Made by a program: the position numbers and the translations under genes | Source: Tolypeutes matacus | Taxonomy: Eukaryota; Chordata; Mammalia; Cingulata; Chlamyphoridae | NCBI GenBank assembly: GCA_026826555.1 | Contig: JAKSZT010053887.1 | Span: 61,248,851 to 61,312,850, forward strand | Direction: 5' to 3' | Length of the DNA stretch: 64,000 nucleotides | Shown here: positions 23,613-33,914 of the stretch, piece by piece | Numbering within the stretch: position 1 is the first letter of the stretch | Layout of the letters: the number at the start of each line of letters is the position of its first letter | The notes under the pieces: generated by a model | Told to the model about the DNA's origin: nothing | The model's input: the letters and a program-made list of their open reading frames with translations, nothing else | Database searches by the model: none

Positions 23613-23985
23613 GGTTAAGGTAGGCTAATTGCTGTAATAAACCCCAACAGTTCAGAGACTTCAAGCAGTAGATTTTTTCCCCCCATATTTATTTAAGAGT
23701 TCAATACGTGCCTATGTCTGTGGGCTGGGGGAAGTTCTGATCCACCATTTTCAGGGAGCCAGGCTACTGGTGGCTTTGTCAACTTCACCATGTGACTTTT
23801 GTTGTTGCCATAGAGGTCAATATCCCACCTGCAGATGAGCAAACCTCATGAGGGATCAGGGGTGGAGGTTTTTATGGATCAGGCTGAGGAGCGGCATATA
23901 TTCTTTCCACTCAGATTGCACTGACTAGAAACCAGTCACATGGCTGTACCGGCCTGCAGGGGAGGCTGGGAAATGTCAAGCTATG
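23613..23985. mobile_element. Old dispersed mammalian repeat, family not named
   Basis: GTAATAAACCCCAACAGTTC, then CAGGGAGCCAGGCTACTGG, then ACCAGTCACATGGCTGTACC and GGAGGCTGGGAAATGTC follow a dispersed repeat arrangement common in eutherian genomes. I cannot name the family. Confidence 0.5.
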
Positions 23986-23999
23986 AGGAGAGCACCATT

Positions 24000-24110
24000 T
24001 ACTCATTCATCCATTCATTCAATATTTACTAAATATTTATTGTGCCCTCTTCTAGGCACAGTGAATAAAATCTCTGCCCTCAAGTAGCTTACATTTTAGC
24101 AGATATGAAA
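24000..24110 (-). mobile_element. L2 3' end, antisense
   Basis: Reverse L2 end: TTCATTCAATATTTACTAAA, TTCTAGGCACAGTGAATAAA, and CTCTGCCCTCAAGTAGCTTA. Confidence 0.75.
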
Positions 24111-24114
24111 GAAA

Positions 24115-24765
24115 CTAATTACTATCACATCACCCAGCTTTATTTTTCTTATAGCACTTATTCCCGTCTAAAATTATCTCACCTATTGACTTGTTGACTT
24201 ACTAATTATCATCTCCCCCCACCCCTTAATAAAATGAACTGAACCCTTTTTTTTTTTTTAAAGATTTATTTATTTACTTTATCCATTTTAACCCCCCCCT
24301 TCCCCATTTGCTGTTTTGTGTCCATTCGCTGGGCAATTCTCCGTGTCTGTTTCCTGCCATCTCTTCTCATCCTCCTCCTCCAGTTTTCACCAGGATTCGA
24401 TCCTGGAGACCTCCAATGTAGGAGAGAGGTGTTCTGCTGCCTGCGCCACCTCAGCTCCTGGCTTCTGGAGCTTTCGGAGCATCTTGTCTTGTCTCTCCCC
24501 TGTTACGTCATCATCCTGCTGCATGGCTCCCAGGCCCAACGGCTCAGCTGCACACACAGCCTGGCAGCCCATGCGCCTTCTATATATATATTTTTTATTT
24601 TACCGGGAGGTCCTGGGGATCGAACCCAGGTCCCTCCATATGGCAGACGGATGCCCAACCATTTGAGCCACATCCGCCCCCCTGAACCCTTTTTTGTATC
24701 CTCAAAAATGCTTGGTACACAGAAGGTCCTAAATACTTATTTGTTGAGGATTGACTGAGATAACG
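24115..24765 (+). mobile_element. L2 3' end split by a dimeric SINE
   Basis: The left part (to about 24,252) has TTCTTATAGCACTTATTCCC. The right part (from 24,682) resumes with TTGTATCCTCAAAAATGCTT, GGTACACAGAAGGTCC and TTATTTGTTGAGGATTG, the L2 3' end. The two halves are separated by the SINE at 24,253-24,681. Confidence 0.8.
24253..24681 (-). mobile_element. Dimeric tRNA-derived xenarthran SINE
   Basis: On the minus strand: GGGGGCGGATGTGGCTCAAA, B-box GGTTCGATCCCCAGGACC, an AAAATATATATATA spacer, then a second tRNA-like unit with B-box-like GGATCGAATCCTGG, then an A-rich tail. The duplication CTGAACCCTTTTTT is exact at 24,239-24,252 and 24,682-24,695. Frames of 116 and 146 residues on the plus strand are artefacts of the element. 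Confidence 0.93.
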
Positions 24766-25032
24766 TGGAATTGCATTTTAGAAAGAAAAAAAAATATGTA
24801 AGGAAGGATTGATTTCTTCATTATAAGGGAGAGTGAACAGAATCTCCCTTTTTGTATTAAGAAAAACTAACTGGTAGCTGTGCCTAGTCCTTTTGCCCCT
24901 CAGGTAATTTTAGCTGCTTAATTCTGAAATTTCTAGTGTTCTTTTAAAAATAATACGAGTTCTTAGCTCCTAACATAGGCAATATGCTAATAAAAGGATA
25001 TCTGTAATTGGATGTTTCTTGGTTTGCCATTG
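24766..25032. other. Unrecognised sequence
   Basis: No repeat or gene recognised. Confidence 0.4.
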
Positions 25033-25040
25033 CCTTAGTC

Positions 25041-25234
25041 CAGGGGTTCTTAACAGGGGGTCCGTGAGCTTGAACTGAAATTGAAAAAAAAACCAAAAAA
25101 ACATTATTCTTGTGGGGACGTGTTGGTGTGGGTATGATATATTTATTAGTATAGTGTGGACTTAGTAAGGGGTCCATGGTTTTCACCTGACTGGCAAAGG
25201 CTTCCATGGAACAAAAAAGGTTAAGAACCCCCTG
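25041..25234. mobile_element. Small non-autonomous hAT-like DNA transposon, copy 1
   Basis: Terminal inverted repeats are CAGGGGTTCTTAAC at the left and the complement of CAGGGGGTTCTTAAC at the right. An exact 8 bp duplication CCTTAGTC lies at 25,033-25,040 and 25,235-25,242, the length typical of hAT transposons. The 194 bp interior has no coding capacity. The element at 37,168-37,359 is the same family in the opposite orientation. I cannot name the family. Confidence 0.9.
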
Positions 25235-25439
25235 CCTTAGTCATAGGATCATGGAGATTCTGGGTGGTTGGGAACTTAGAGATGTGCTGCCCCATACCCT
25301 CACTTTAGAGATCAAGAGCTAATAGAAATCCCCAGGCTTGCAGAGCTTGCATGTGACAAAACTTGAACCAAATCTCCAAATTAGACCCTGCAACATTCTT
25401 TCTACTACTTTAACCCATTTAATGTTTATATTAAAGGTA

Positions 25440-25700
25440 GGATTGAGTGGTGAAGAGTGCTGGCTCTGGAGCCCTGCTGCCTGGGTTGGGATCCTGGCTC
25501 CACTTCTTGCTAGTTGAATGACCTTGGGTAAGCATTGCTGTGCCTCAGTTTCCTCCTGTAGAAAATGGAGATAAAAATAGTGCTTACCTTATAGAGTTGT
25601 TCTTTTAACCTTAAGAGTTAATACATGTAAAGTGCTTAGAACAGTACTGTACATAGTAAGCACTCAAGAATTGTTAGTCATTATTATTATTGCTATTTTA
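25440..25700 (+). mobile_element. MIR SINE, near full length
   Basis: GCTCTGGAGCCCTGCTGCC, TGAATGACCTTGGGTAAGC, GCCTCAGTTTCCTCCTGTAG, and GTAAAGTGCTTAGAACAGT are in canonical MIR order. Confidence 0.95.
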
Positions 25701-25734
25701 ATGTGATTAGTTAGCTTGCTGTCTTGTTCGTCGT

Positions 25735-25804
25735 CTTTAGGAGGCACCAGGAACCGAACCCAGGACCTCCCGTGTGGTAGTTGCTTGAGCCACATCTGCT
25801 TCCC
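25735..25804 (-). mobile_element. Old short xenarthran SINE fragment
   Basis: Minus strand: GGGAAGCAGATGTGGCTCAA, then GGGAGGTCCTGGGTTCGGTT. It keeps both tRNA-like boxes, but the tail is lost. Confidence 0.85.
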
Positions 25805-25805
25805 A

Positions 25806-26070
25806 TCATTCTTTTTTATAGATGAATATTATTCCATTGTGTGGGTATGTCACATTTTGTTTATCCTGGACATTTGGCTTGTTTCTACTTTTTGGGTATT
25901 ATGAATAATGCCGCTATGAATATTCATATACAAGTTTTGCATGGACATGTTTTCAGTTCTCTTGGGAATATACCTAGGAGTGGAATTGCTGGATAATATG
26001 GTAACTCCATGTTTAACTTTTTGAGGAACGGTTAAACTGTTTTCCAAAGTGCCTGTACCATCCCCAGACA
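25806..26070 (-). mobile_element. L1 3' fragment
   Basis: Reverse L1 signature: ATGAATATTATTCCATTGTG, GGAATATACCTAGGAGTGG, and AACTGTTTTCCAAAGTGCC. Confidence 0.9.
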
Positions 26071-26263
26071 TTTAAAACATAAGATTTGGGGATTAATTTG
26101 ATCTTATTTAATTGAAAAAGAGGAATCATTGGAACTTGGTCTCCATGGTAAAGTCTTGGAGCTGCTCACAAACATTTGAGAGACTGTGTCTTAGGGGTTG
26201 TGAAGAGTGCTGCATAAACTAAGGTAATGAGAACAGTTGTATGAGTGCTGATTTCGAATTATT

Positions 26264-26451
26264 TTTTTATTTTTATTTTTTAAAGATTTTATTTATTTAT
26301 TCATTTATCCCCCCCTTGCTGCTCATGCTCGCTGGGTCAGCTAACCACGCCGTGCGGGCGGGCTTGCCTTCACCAGGAGGCCCCGGAACCGAACCCGGGG
26401 CCTCCCATATGGTAAACGGGAGCCCTACTGATTGAGCCACAGCCGCTTCCC
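26264..26451 (-). mobile_element. Young monomeric xenarthran SINE
   Basis: Full head GGGAAGCGGCTGTGGCTCAA on the minus strand, B-box GGTTCGGTTCCGGGGCC, and an A-rich tail. A perfect 16 bp duplication CTGATTTCGAATTATT lies at 26,248-26,263 and 26,452-26,467. Confidence 0.97.
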
Positions 26452-26469
26452 CTGATTTCGAATTATTGA

Positions 26470-27415
26470 TGAGAAGTTTTCACATTTCAAAGTTGGCTGC
26501 TTATTTTGTATAGATCGTTTTTTTCCATTTCTTTCTTTTCTTTTCTTTTTTTTTTTTTTTCCACTTTTGACCACCACTACTGTTACTATAGAACATTTAG
26601 GGAGGACTGTTCCTGGGGTACTAGATGCTTCAAGAACAGGAGAACAGGATGGAGCAGGAGAGGGTAGATATTGGGTAGGAAGTGGGGACATTCTGGACCA
26701 AGAAAACCCCATGTCAGGAGGTAATATGGGTATAATCAATTGTTTACAAGTTCCGTGACTGACAGTGGTCTTCCTCCCTATCATAGAAATAACTGTGAAA
26801 AATGAAAAGAAAAAGAAAACCATTCCTCAAGTATAAAGACTATATTTATTCATCATGCCAAAATTCTGGTGGAAACTTTTATTTTTACTGAATCGCCCCC
26901 TTGTTTTGGGGTCTATGCAGTCATAAATTTTTGTGAACTGTGGTGAATTGTACGTATAATTGTATTTTCAGATCTCTGATTTAAGAAGCAAGCGTGCAAG
27001 GATTTTGTTCAGTTACTGCCTACTGAAATGTGTATTTTTTGAGGACAAGCAGATGGCAGCTAACTAGGTATAAGATGGAAATTTACCAGAATTCACCTCT
27101 AGCTCTTTGTCTTGGGGTAGCTGGATTGTTCACTGGGAATTAAGTATTCATGCTTGGCCAGTAGCTTTCAACAATTGTTTTGCTGGAATGGGTGACAGTT
27201 ACGTTTTCATCTTGGAGCAAAAGTTTGTTTACCTTCTGTGTAAACAGCTGTGGAAAATAGGCAAATGTATTTGTGGGCAGTAAAATGAGACTTTAATGAT
27301 CCCATGTCAGAGATTTTCTTCTCAGGAGCCTGTCAAGGTGGAAGTAAGTTAAATACAAGTATGAACAGGGCATCCTGGCCTGGAAAAGTTTTAATGGTGT
27401 CAGTTCTCTGAGAAG
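26470..27415. other. Unrecognised sequence with a T/C run
   Basis: A TTTTC-type tract lies at about 26,519-26,562. The 132-residue minus frame at 26,425-26,823 is built partly on this tract and on the SINE, and shows no known protein. Confidence 0.4.
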
Positions 27416-27419
27416 TTAC

Positions 27420-27810
27420 TGGTTTTGTTTGATACTTCCTTCTCCTCACACCATCTTGCATCTCCCATCTCAAAAACTGTACTAATTTTTTACCACTCTG
27501 TCTTCAGTTCCAGTTTTCTCCCCCCTCACTCTACTTCTCATCCCATCCAAATCCCATTCCTCACCCTTCAAGGTTCATGTCAAGCCAGTCCCTCTTCCTA
27601 CTCCCCCCCAATCTCTCCAGCCTGTACAAAATTTTCTTTTTCTACCAATAGACTTATTGTTGGAATAGTGTGGGTTAAATTATAATTATTTCTAATAGAT
27701 TAATGTATCTTCCCACTACATCATGAGTTCCCTAACTGCAAACGCCCTTTCTCACACTTGTTTTGAAACTGCTTCAGGACAGTGCCCAGGCTCAGGGGAC
27801 TTCCTCGGTA
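27420..27810 (+). mobile_element. L2 LINE 3' region
   Basis: CATTCCTCACCCTTCAAGG and TTCATGTCAAGCCAGTCCCT followed by CATCATGAGTTCCCTAACTG and ACAGTGCCCAGGCTCAGG fit the L2 3' region in plus orientation, decayed. Confidence 0.75.
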
Positions 27811-28395
27811 AATAACCACTGCTTGTATTAATACACCTGTGAGGGTCAACATAATCACGTGGAAGCTCTTGATCCTCGCAAGAACATGGTTCAGGAAAAC
27901 CAGGCTGGAAACCTTGGATTTTTAGTGGAACTTCTAGGTTTCACTGACCTTGAAAATAACAAGTACTCTTTCCTGTGTGTTCTCTTGCCCAACTTGGTGG
28001 GCCTCAAACGACTGAAGAAAGGAGGAACCCATGGAAAATCCTGGGCACACCATGACCTTTGGGGTAGTGTGGTTATTCTCCAGAACAATTTAGTAGAGCC
28101 TCCACCTGCCGCTCCATGACTAGTGTTTCAAAGCTTTCAGAACTGGTGTATGCAAAGCTTGTCTTTTCATATCAGGATAAGTTTCAATGGATTTAAATTG
28201 TGTTATAATCAGATTTAAGCACAGGAAACCTTGTTTTCCCCTGACTTACAATGCAGCTCTCTCTCTTTAAGTCTGTTTGGTCACCTAAATATAAACAGCA
28301 AAGTCCAATTTTCTTGATCGCCCTGAATCCTTTCTTCTAGAATCTCTTTCCAAGTGTGAGCGGGGGAGTTATAAGGAAGCAGGTGTCAGTTTGTC
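27811..28395. other. Unrecognised sequence with one 86-residue frame
   Basis: A plus frame at 27,859-28,119 has ordinary-looking composition but no recognisable domain. I see no promoter or homologous exon, and an overlapping minus frame also exists. I do not call it a gene. Confidence 0.3.
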
Positions 28396-28399
28396 TTAT

Positions 28400-28580
28400 T
28401 TACTGCTCAATTATGGATGGTCCACATTATTTAATCTTTTTTAAGCCTCAATTATCTTATCTGTAAAATGGAGATGATAACATCTACCTCTTACAGTTAT
28501 TGTGAGGATCAAAAACCAAAAGGTATGGAACACATCTATCATAGAATAAAATTGTGGCTAATAAATAATAGTTGCTCTCC
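28400..28580 (+). mobile_element. MIR SINE
   Basis: AAGCCTCAATTATCTTATCT, GTAAAATGGAGATGATAAC, and ATTGTGAGGATCAAAAACC in MIR order. Confidence 0.9.
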
Positions 28581-29010
28581 CTGCTCTTTCCTTTTGGGCT
28601 GAATGCTGAAGGTAGCCTATATCCACTCTAGAGAGAGCACTTCAACAAGCAGAAACATAACCCTTCTCTCCTTTTGCACTTGCCTGTCTACATTTAAAAG
28701 GGACACTCTCCTATTGTTCCACTTGATATAATTGACGAATGGCTCTCAAGTACTCAAACGATCTACCTGACTCAAGGAAAAATGAGGAAGGAGATAGAAG
28801 AGGTTTACTTTTTCCAGCAAATGGGAGAATTAAGCCTTTAACACTACCTTGATTTTTTTTTTTAGTTTTATAATATTTTTCTTTGAGCTAGATTGATTAC
28901 ATTCTGAAATTGAGGTTATACCTTCTTAACTTTTGTACAGAGTAATAAATGCATACATTCCTTTATTTATTCATTAATTCCTGTCCAGGAATATACTCAT
29001 CTTTAGCAGT
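28581..29010. other. Unrecognised sequence
   Basis: No repeat or gene recognised. Confidence 0.4.
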
Positions 29011-29012
29011 AT

Positions 29013-30950
29013 CTTTTTTTCTTTTTTAAATTAGAGACTTTGTGGGCTTACAGAATAATGATGCATAAAATACAGGGTTCCCATATACCACTCTTAACAC
29101 CTTGCATTGATGTGTTAATATTTATTACAATTGATAAAAGCATATTTTTATAATTGTCCATGGTATAACTTAGGGTTCACTATGTTGTGCAGTTCCATGG
29201 ATTTTTAAAAAAATTTTATTCTGATAATATATATACAGCCTAACATTTCCCATTTTAACCACATTTAGGTATATCTATATGAGTTCTGTTAATTACATGC
29301 TACCATCACCACCATCCATTACCAAAATATTTCTATTATTCCAAATAGGAACTCTCTATATTTTAAGCTTTAACTCCCTATTACCTATCCATACCCCATC
29401 ACCTGATAACCTATATTCTAGATTCTGACCCTACAAGTTTGCTTATTCTAATTATTTCGTAACACTGAGATCATGCAATATTTGTCCTTTTGTGTCTCGC
29501 TTATTTCACTCAATATAATGTCAAGATTCATCCATGTTGTCACATGTAACAGAACTTCATTCCTTTTTATGGCAGAATAATATTCTATTACATGTATATA
29601 CCATGTTTTGTTTATCCATTCATTGGTTGATGGAGACTTGGGTTACTTCCATCTTTTGGCAGTTGTGAATAATGCCACTGTGCACATTGGTGTGTAAATA
29701 TCTGTTTGAGTACCTGCTTTCAATTCATTGGATATATACCTAGAAGTGGGATGGCTGAGTCGTATGGTAATTCTAACTTAACTTTCTGAGGAATGGCCAG
29801 ACTGTCTTCCACAGTGGCTGCACCATTTTTACATTCTCACCAGCAATGAATGAGTGTTCCTATTTCTCTGCATCCTCTCGAACACTTGTTATTTTCTATT
29901 TTTTAAAAAATAGCAGCCATTTTAAAGGGTATGAAATAGTATCTCATTTTGGTTTTGATTTGCATTTCTCTGATGGCTAATGATGTTAAGCATCATTAGC
30001 CATCATGTGATTTCTGGACATTTGTTTATCTTCTTTGGACAGATGTCTGTTCAAGTCTTTTGCTTATTTTTGAGTCATTTGTCTTTTTGCTATTAAGTTG
30101 AAAGATTTCTTTATATATTTTGGATATTAATTCTTTATTGGATATTTGATTTTCAAATATTTTCTTCCATTGTGTAGGTTGTCATTTTACTTACACGATA
30201 AAGTGCTTTGAGGTGCAAAGCCTTTTAATTTAGATGAGGTTCCACTGATCTATTTTTTTCTTTTGTTACTTGTGCTTTACATGTAAAGCCTAAGAAGCCA
30301 TTGCCTAACAAAAGGTCCTGAAGATGCTTCCCTACATTTTCTGCTAGGAGTTTGAGAGTTCTGGTTTTTATATTTAGGTCTTTTATCCATTTTGAGTTGA
30401 TTTTTGTATATAGTGTGAGGTAGGAGTCTTCCTTCATTCTTCTTCAACTGGAAATCCAGTTTTCCCAGAACCAGTTATTGAAGAGACTATTCTTTCCAAA
30501 TGAGTGGCCTTGACCCCCTTGTTAAAAATCAGTTAGCCATAAATGTGAACATTGATTTCTGAGCTCTCAGTTTGATTCCATTAGTCTGTATGTCTATCGT
30601 TGTGCCAATAACATGCTGTTTTGATTACTATGGCTTTGTAATAAGTTTTAAGATCAGGAGGTGTAAGTCCTCCAACTTTGTTGTTCTTTTTTAAGATAGC
30701 TTTGGCTCTTTGGGTCCCCTTTTACCTTTCCATATAAATTTCATGATTGGAGTTTCCATTTCTGCAAAGAAGGTTGTTGGAAATTTGATTAGGATTGCAT
30801 TGAACCTGTAAATTGCTTTGGGTAGAATTGACATCTTAACAATATTTATTCTTCCAATCCATGAACACAGAATGTCCTTCCATTTATTTAGGTCTTCTTT
30901 GATTTCTCTTAGTAATGTTTTATAGTTTTTTATGTACAAGTCTCCAAAGC
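29013..30950 (-). mobile_element. L1 LINE, 5' truncated, ORF2 C-terminal part plus 3' UTR
   Basis: The left end is T-rich (polyA of a minus-strand element) followed by the L1 3' UTR (CAGGGTTCCCATATACCACT). Further right the minus strand encodes ORF2 C-terminal motifs: TKINSKWIKDLN (30,225-30,437), and [24 protein letters not shown] and YRFNAI (30,691-31,035). The match stops near 30,950, so the RT and endonuclease domains are absent. Frames are broken; it is not functional. Confidence 0.93.
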
Positions 30951-31099
30951 CCATGCTTATTCTTATTAAAAGAACATTACTATTTGTATATCCATATACA
31001 CATTTGTGTAGCATGATCAACATCTTTGAGAACACCTATTCTTTAACAGGGTGTGGGTTAATTTTCATTTTTCTGTCACAATTTCTTTAGTTGAGTTCA

Positions 31100-31330
31100 T
31101 GTTCTTTTGACAGTTCCATCACAGTTCTGAGAGCTCCAGGGATCACTAGGATTTGTAGATTAGGACATACCAGAAACTGATTTGAAAAGTTTAGTTAAAA
31201 AATAAAATAAAATCTTTTTATAATGAAAGTAGATTAAATTGCAAATTTTTTTGAGATGCGGGAATACAGAATACCCAGTAGCCAGTTGGTAATGACTTTT
31301 CTCCTGTTTGGGGGTAGTTTGGTATTGTCC
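31100..31330. other. Unrecognised sequence
   Basis: No repeat or gene recognised. Confidence 0.35.
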
Positions 31331-31345
31331 AAAACAGCACCAGGA

Positions 31346-31548
31346 TGGGAAGCGGCTGTGGCTCGATCAGTGGGGCTCCCGTTTGCCATATGGGAGGCCC
31401 TGGGTTCGGTTCCCGGGGCCTCCTGGTGGGGGCGGGGCCCGCCCGCACGGCGTGGTTGGCTGACCCAGCGAGCACAAGCAGCAAGGGGGGGATAAATGAA
31501 TAAATAAATAAAAAAAATCTTAAACAAAACAAAACAAAACAAAAAAAC
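31346..31548 (+). mobile_element. Young monomeric xenarthran SINE
   Basis: The only young copy in plus orientation: GGGAAGCGGCTGTGGCTCGA (A-box), GGTTCGGTTCCCGGGGCC (B-box), then an AATAAATAAAT and (AAAAC)n tail. A perfect 15 bp duplication AAAACAGCACCAGGA lies at 31,331-31,345 and 31,549-31,563. Confidence 0.97.
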
Positions 31549-31742
31549 AAAACAGCACCAGGAGATCTCAACTTGAAGTAGCCAGTACTGCGCATCATTA
31601 TTCTTTCCATATAAGGTACAGCGTGTACAGACTCTGATGTATATACTGGAAAAGTCACATCAATTCTGTAAATCTTACTTTCATTATATGTTAGGTGAAG
31701 GGATTGATACAGGTGATTTTTAACTTTCCTCCCTTTGCACTG

Positions 31743-31766
31743 ATATATATATATATATATATATAC
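31743..31766. repeat. (TA)n dinucleotide repeat
   Basis: About 12 TA units. Confidence 0.9.
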
Positions 31767-31965
31767 AGTCCCCTCTGCCTAGCATAGTCTTGAATACATA
31801 TTTGAAGAAAATTGTGTATTTCAACATTGTGTTAGAAGGCATTAGTGAATTTTCAGGTAATATGTGAAAATATTCAGGGACTTTATTCTTGTGTTTTTCT
31901 TATTTAAGATAAATTGTTGAACTGATGGGAATTGCCAAGAACGCAGAAGAGTAGAGTGAGATAAG

Positions 31966-31969
<4 letters not shown>

Positions 31970-31996
<27 letters not shown>

Positions 31997-32160
31997 TATT
32001 TATTTATTCATTCATCCCCCCCTTGCTGCTTGTGCTCGCTGGGTCAGCTAACCACGCCGTGCTGGCGGGCTTGCCTTCACCAGGAGGCCCCGGGAACCGA
32101 GCCCGGGGCCTCCCATATGGTAAACGGGAGCCCTACTGATTGAGCTACAGCCACTTCCCA
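31970..32160 (-). mobile_element. Young monomeric xenarthran SINE
   Basis: Minus strand: GGGAAGTGGCTGTAGCTCAA, B-box GGTTCGGTTCCCGG (seen as the complement), long T-run tail at the left. An exact 11 bp duplication AGATAAGTTTT lies at 31,959-31,969 and 32,161-32,171. It abuts an L1 3' end. Confidence 0.95.
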
Positions 32161-32171
32161 AGATAAGTTTT

Positions 32172-32590
32172 AAAAAAAATTTTGTTAGAGGAGTTGGGGG
32201 TTTAAAGAATAATCATGTATAAAATACTATATTCCCACATACTACCCTATTATTAACACCTTGCATTGGTGTGATACACTTGTTACTATTGATGAAAGCA
32301 CATTTTTATCATTGTATTATTAACTGTAGTCCATGGTTCAATTTAGGTTTCACTGTGCTGTGCATTTCCATGGGGTTTAAAAATTTTTTTTAAGTTCTAG
32401 TAACATATATACAGCTTAACATTTACCCTTTTTACCACATTCAGATATATATTTCACTGCTGTTAATTACATTTGCAATGTTGTGCTACCATCACCACCA
32501 TCCATTACCAAAACATTTCATTGTTCCAAATAGAAACTCTGTACATTTTAAGCCTTAACTCCCTTATTCCCTATGTCCACTTCTTTCCCT
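32172..32590 (-). mobile_element. L1 3' UTR fragment
   Basis: Same 3' end as the L1 at 29 kb: TATTCCCACATACTACCC, TTAACACCTTGCATTGGTG, and CATCACCACCATCCATTACC. Only the 3' UTR remains, so it is heavily 5' truncated. Confidence 0.9.
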
Positions 32591-33795
32591 GGGAGATGAA
32601 GTTTTAAAAAGAATTAGAAACAAAATTACCATGGCAATGATGCATGTTGAATTTATATTTTGGTAGGAAAACAAGTTGAATTTAATCAGAAAACCAGATA
32701 TGGACTCAATTGAATCATGAATTTTCCTTTGAAGTATAGCTTCCCTTAATTCATCTACAGTAATGCCTATTCAACTTAGAGTTTCCTTTATGTAAAGTTT
32801 TAATTTTGAATACCTTTTCATTAAGGTGAGAGTTCTGATCTCCATATAAATAAATTTCAAATCATCCCTAGGGATGATAATCAACAAAAGAAAAAACAAG
32901 ACATTGGGAATAGAAACAGAAGTCAAGTGTCTTGTAGAGCAGGAGAGGGTAGATTTGTGATGAAAGCCCCAGGGGCATGAAGCTGAGGTGGTGAGGAGGG
33001 CGGGAACAAGTGGCTGCAATTTGTATGGGGGAGACGGAGAGATGCTGTTTAAGAAGTAGAAACCGCATCAGTCAGAATGGCAGTATAGAATGGCACTCAT
33101 TAGATGGAGGACCAGGAAGAGGAGACGATGCCTTCTTATTTGCTTCCAACAAAGCAGAGTGAATTTGTAAATATCTAGTTGAAATTGTAGAGAAGAAAGA
33201 GCCTGAAGAGGTCCTAACAAGGGAGAAAAGAGAAATTATTGTTAACTTAATTATTACAAATTTTGGATTTGTTGTTTTAATTTTGGTTTTGGGTACTGAA
33301 TTTATTTCTTTTTTTGTTTAGTGAAGATAAACCTTTAAAAGAGCAGTTGTATGTCTTTCCCAAAATTTCACTGTTACCGTTGGTCTTTCCAACTCTATCT
33401 TTCCCTTTATAACCTTAAGGATTCTATCCCTGGGGCATTTAAATTGGGGAGAGATTATTAGATGTTTTTGTTTGGTTTGTTTTTCAACTTCATTTCAATT
33501 TGTGTAAGTAGAGAGAGCAGGACTCTCAGCCACACAGCTGAACACACTTATTGGGTGTTTAGTAAGTGTTAACGTGTCATGTGCTACGAAATTAGTATTT
33601 GCAAAATACTAGTAGCATTTACTTCTACAAAATAATAATTTAGTAGCAGTATTCATTTTTTTCATGTACACCAGTGTGTTTTATATCTTAGCTTAAACCT
33701 GGAACACACAGACCATTGTCTATAAATGAAAGCCTGACTATTGGGTTAACTTTGACCAGTTGCTTGTTACTTTTTTAGTGGTGATGGTGGTAATA
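32591..33795. other. Unrecognised sequence
   Basis: Nothing recognised. Short minus frames at 32,771-33,068 show no known protein. Confidence 0.4.
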
Positions 33796-33796
33796 A

Positions 33797-33910
33797 TGAT
33801 TATAATAATGGTGGCTAATGTTAATTTGGTATTTGCTATGAACCAGGCACTGTTTTAGGCACATTATGTATGTTATTACAGTAAATTTTGTGAACAGTCC
33901 TAACTGGGTA
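33797..33910 (-). mobile_element. MIR SINE fragment, antisense
   Basis: GTGGCTAATGTTAATTTGG, ATTTGCTATGAACCAGGCAC, and TGTTTTAGGCACATTATG fit the reverse MIR 3' part. Confidence 0.8.
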
Positions 33911-33914
33911 ACCA

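Noticed and set aside
24316..24758. Plus-strand frames of 116 and 146 residues
   Set aside because: They lie in the dimeric SINE read in reverse. Similar frames appear in the other copy at 12,965-13,381.
27859..28119. 86-residue frame with balanced composition
   Set aside because: No domain or known protein was recognised, an opposite-strand frame overlaps it, and no splice or promoter context supports it.
31218..31658. Minus frame of 146 residues
   Set aside because: It is the reverse reading of the young SINE at 31,346-31,548, and the same peptides recur at the other SINE copies.
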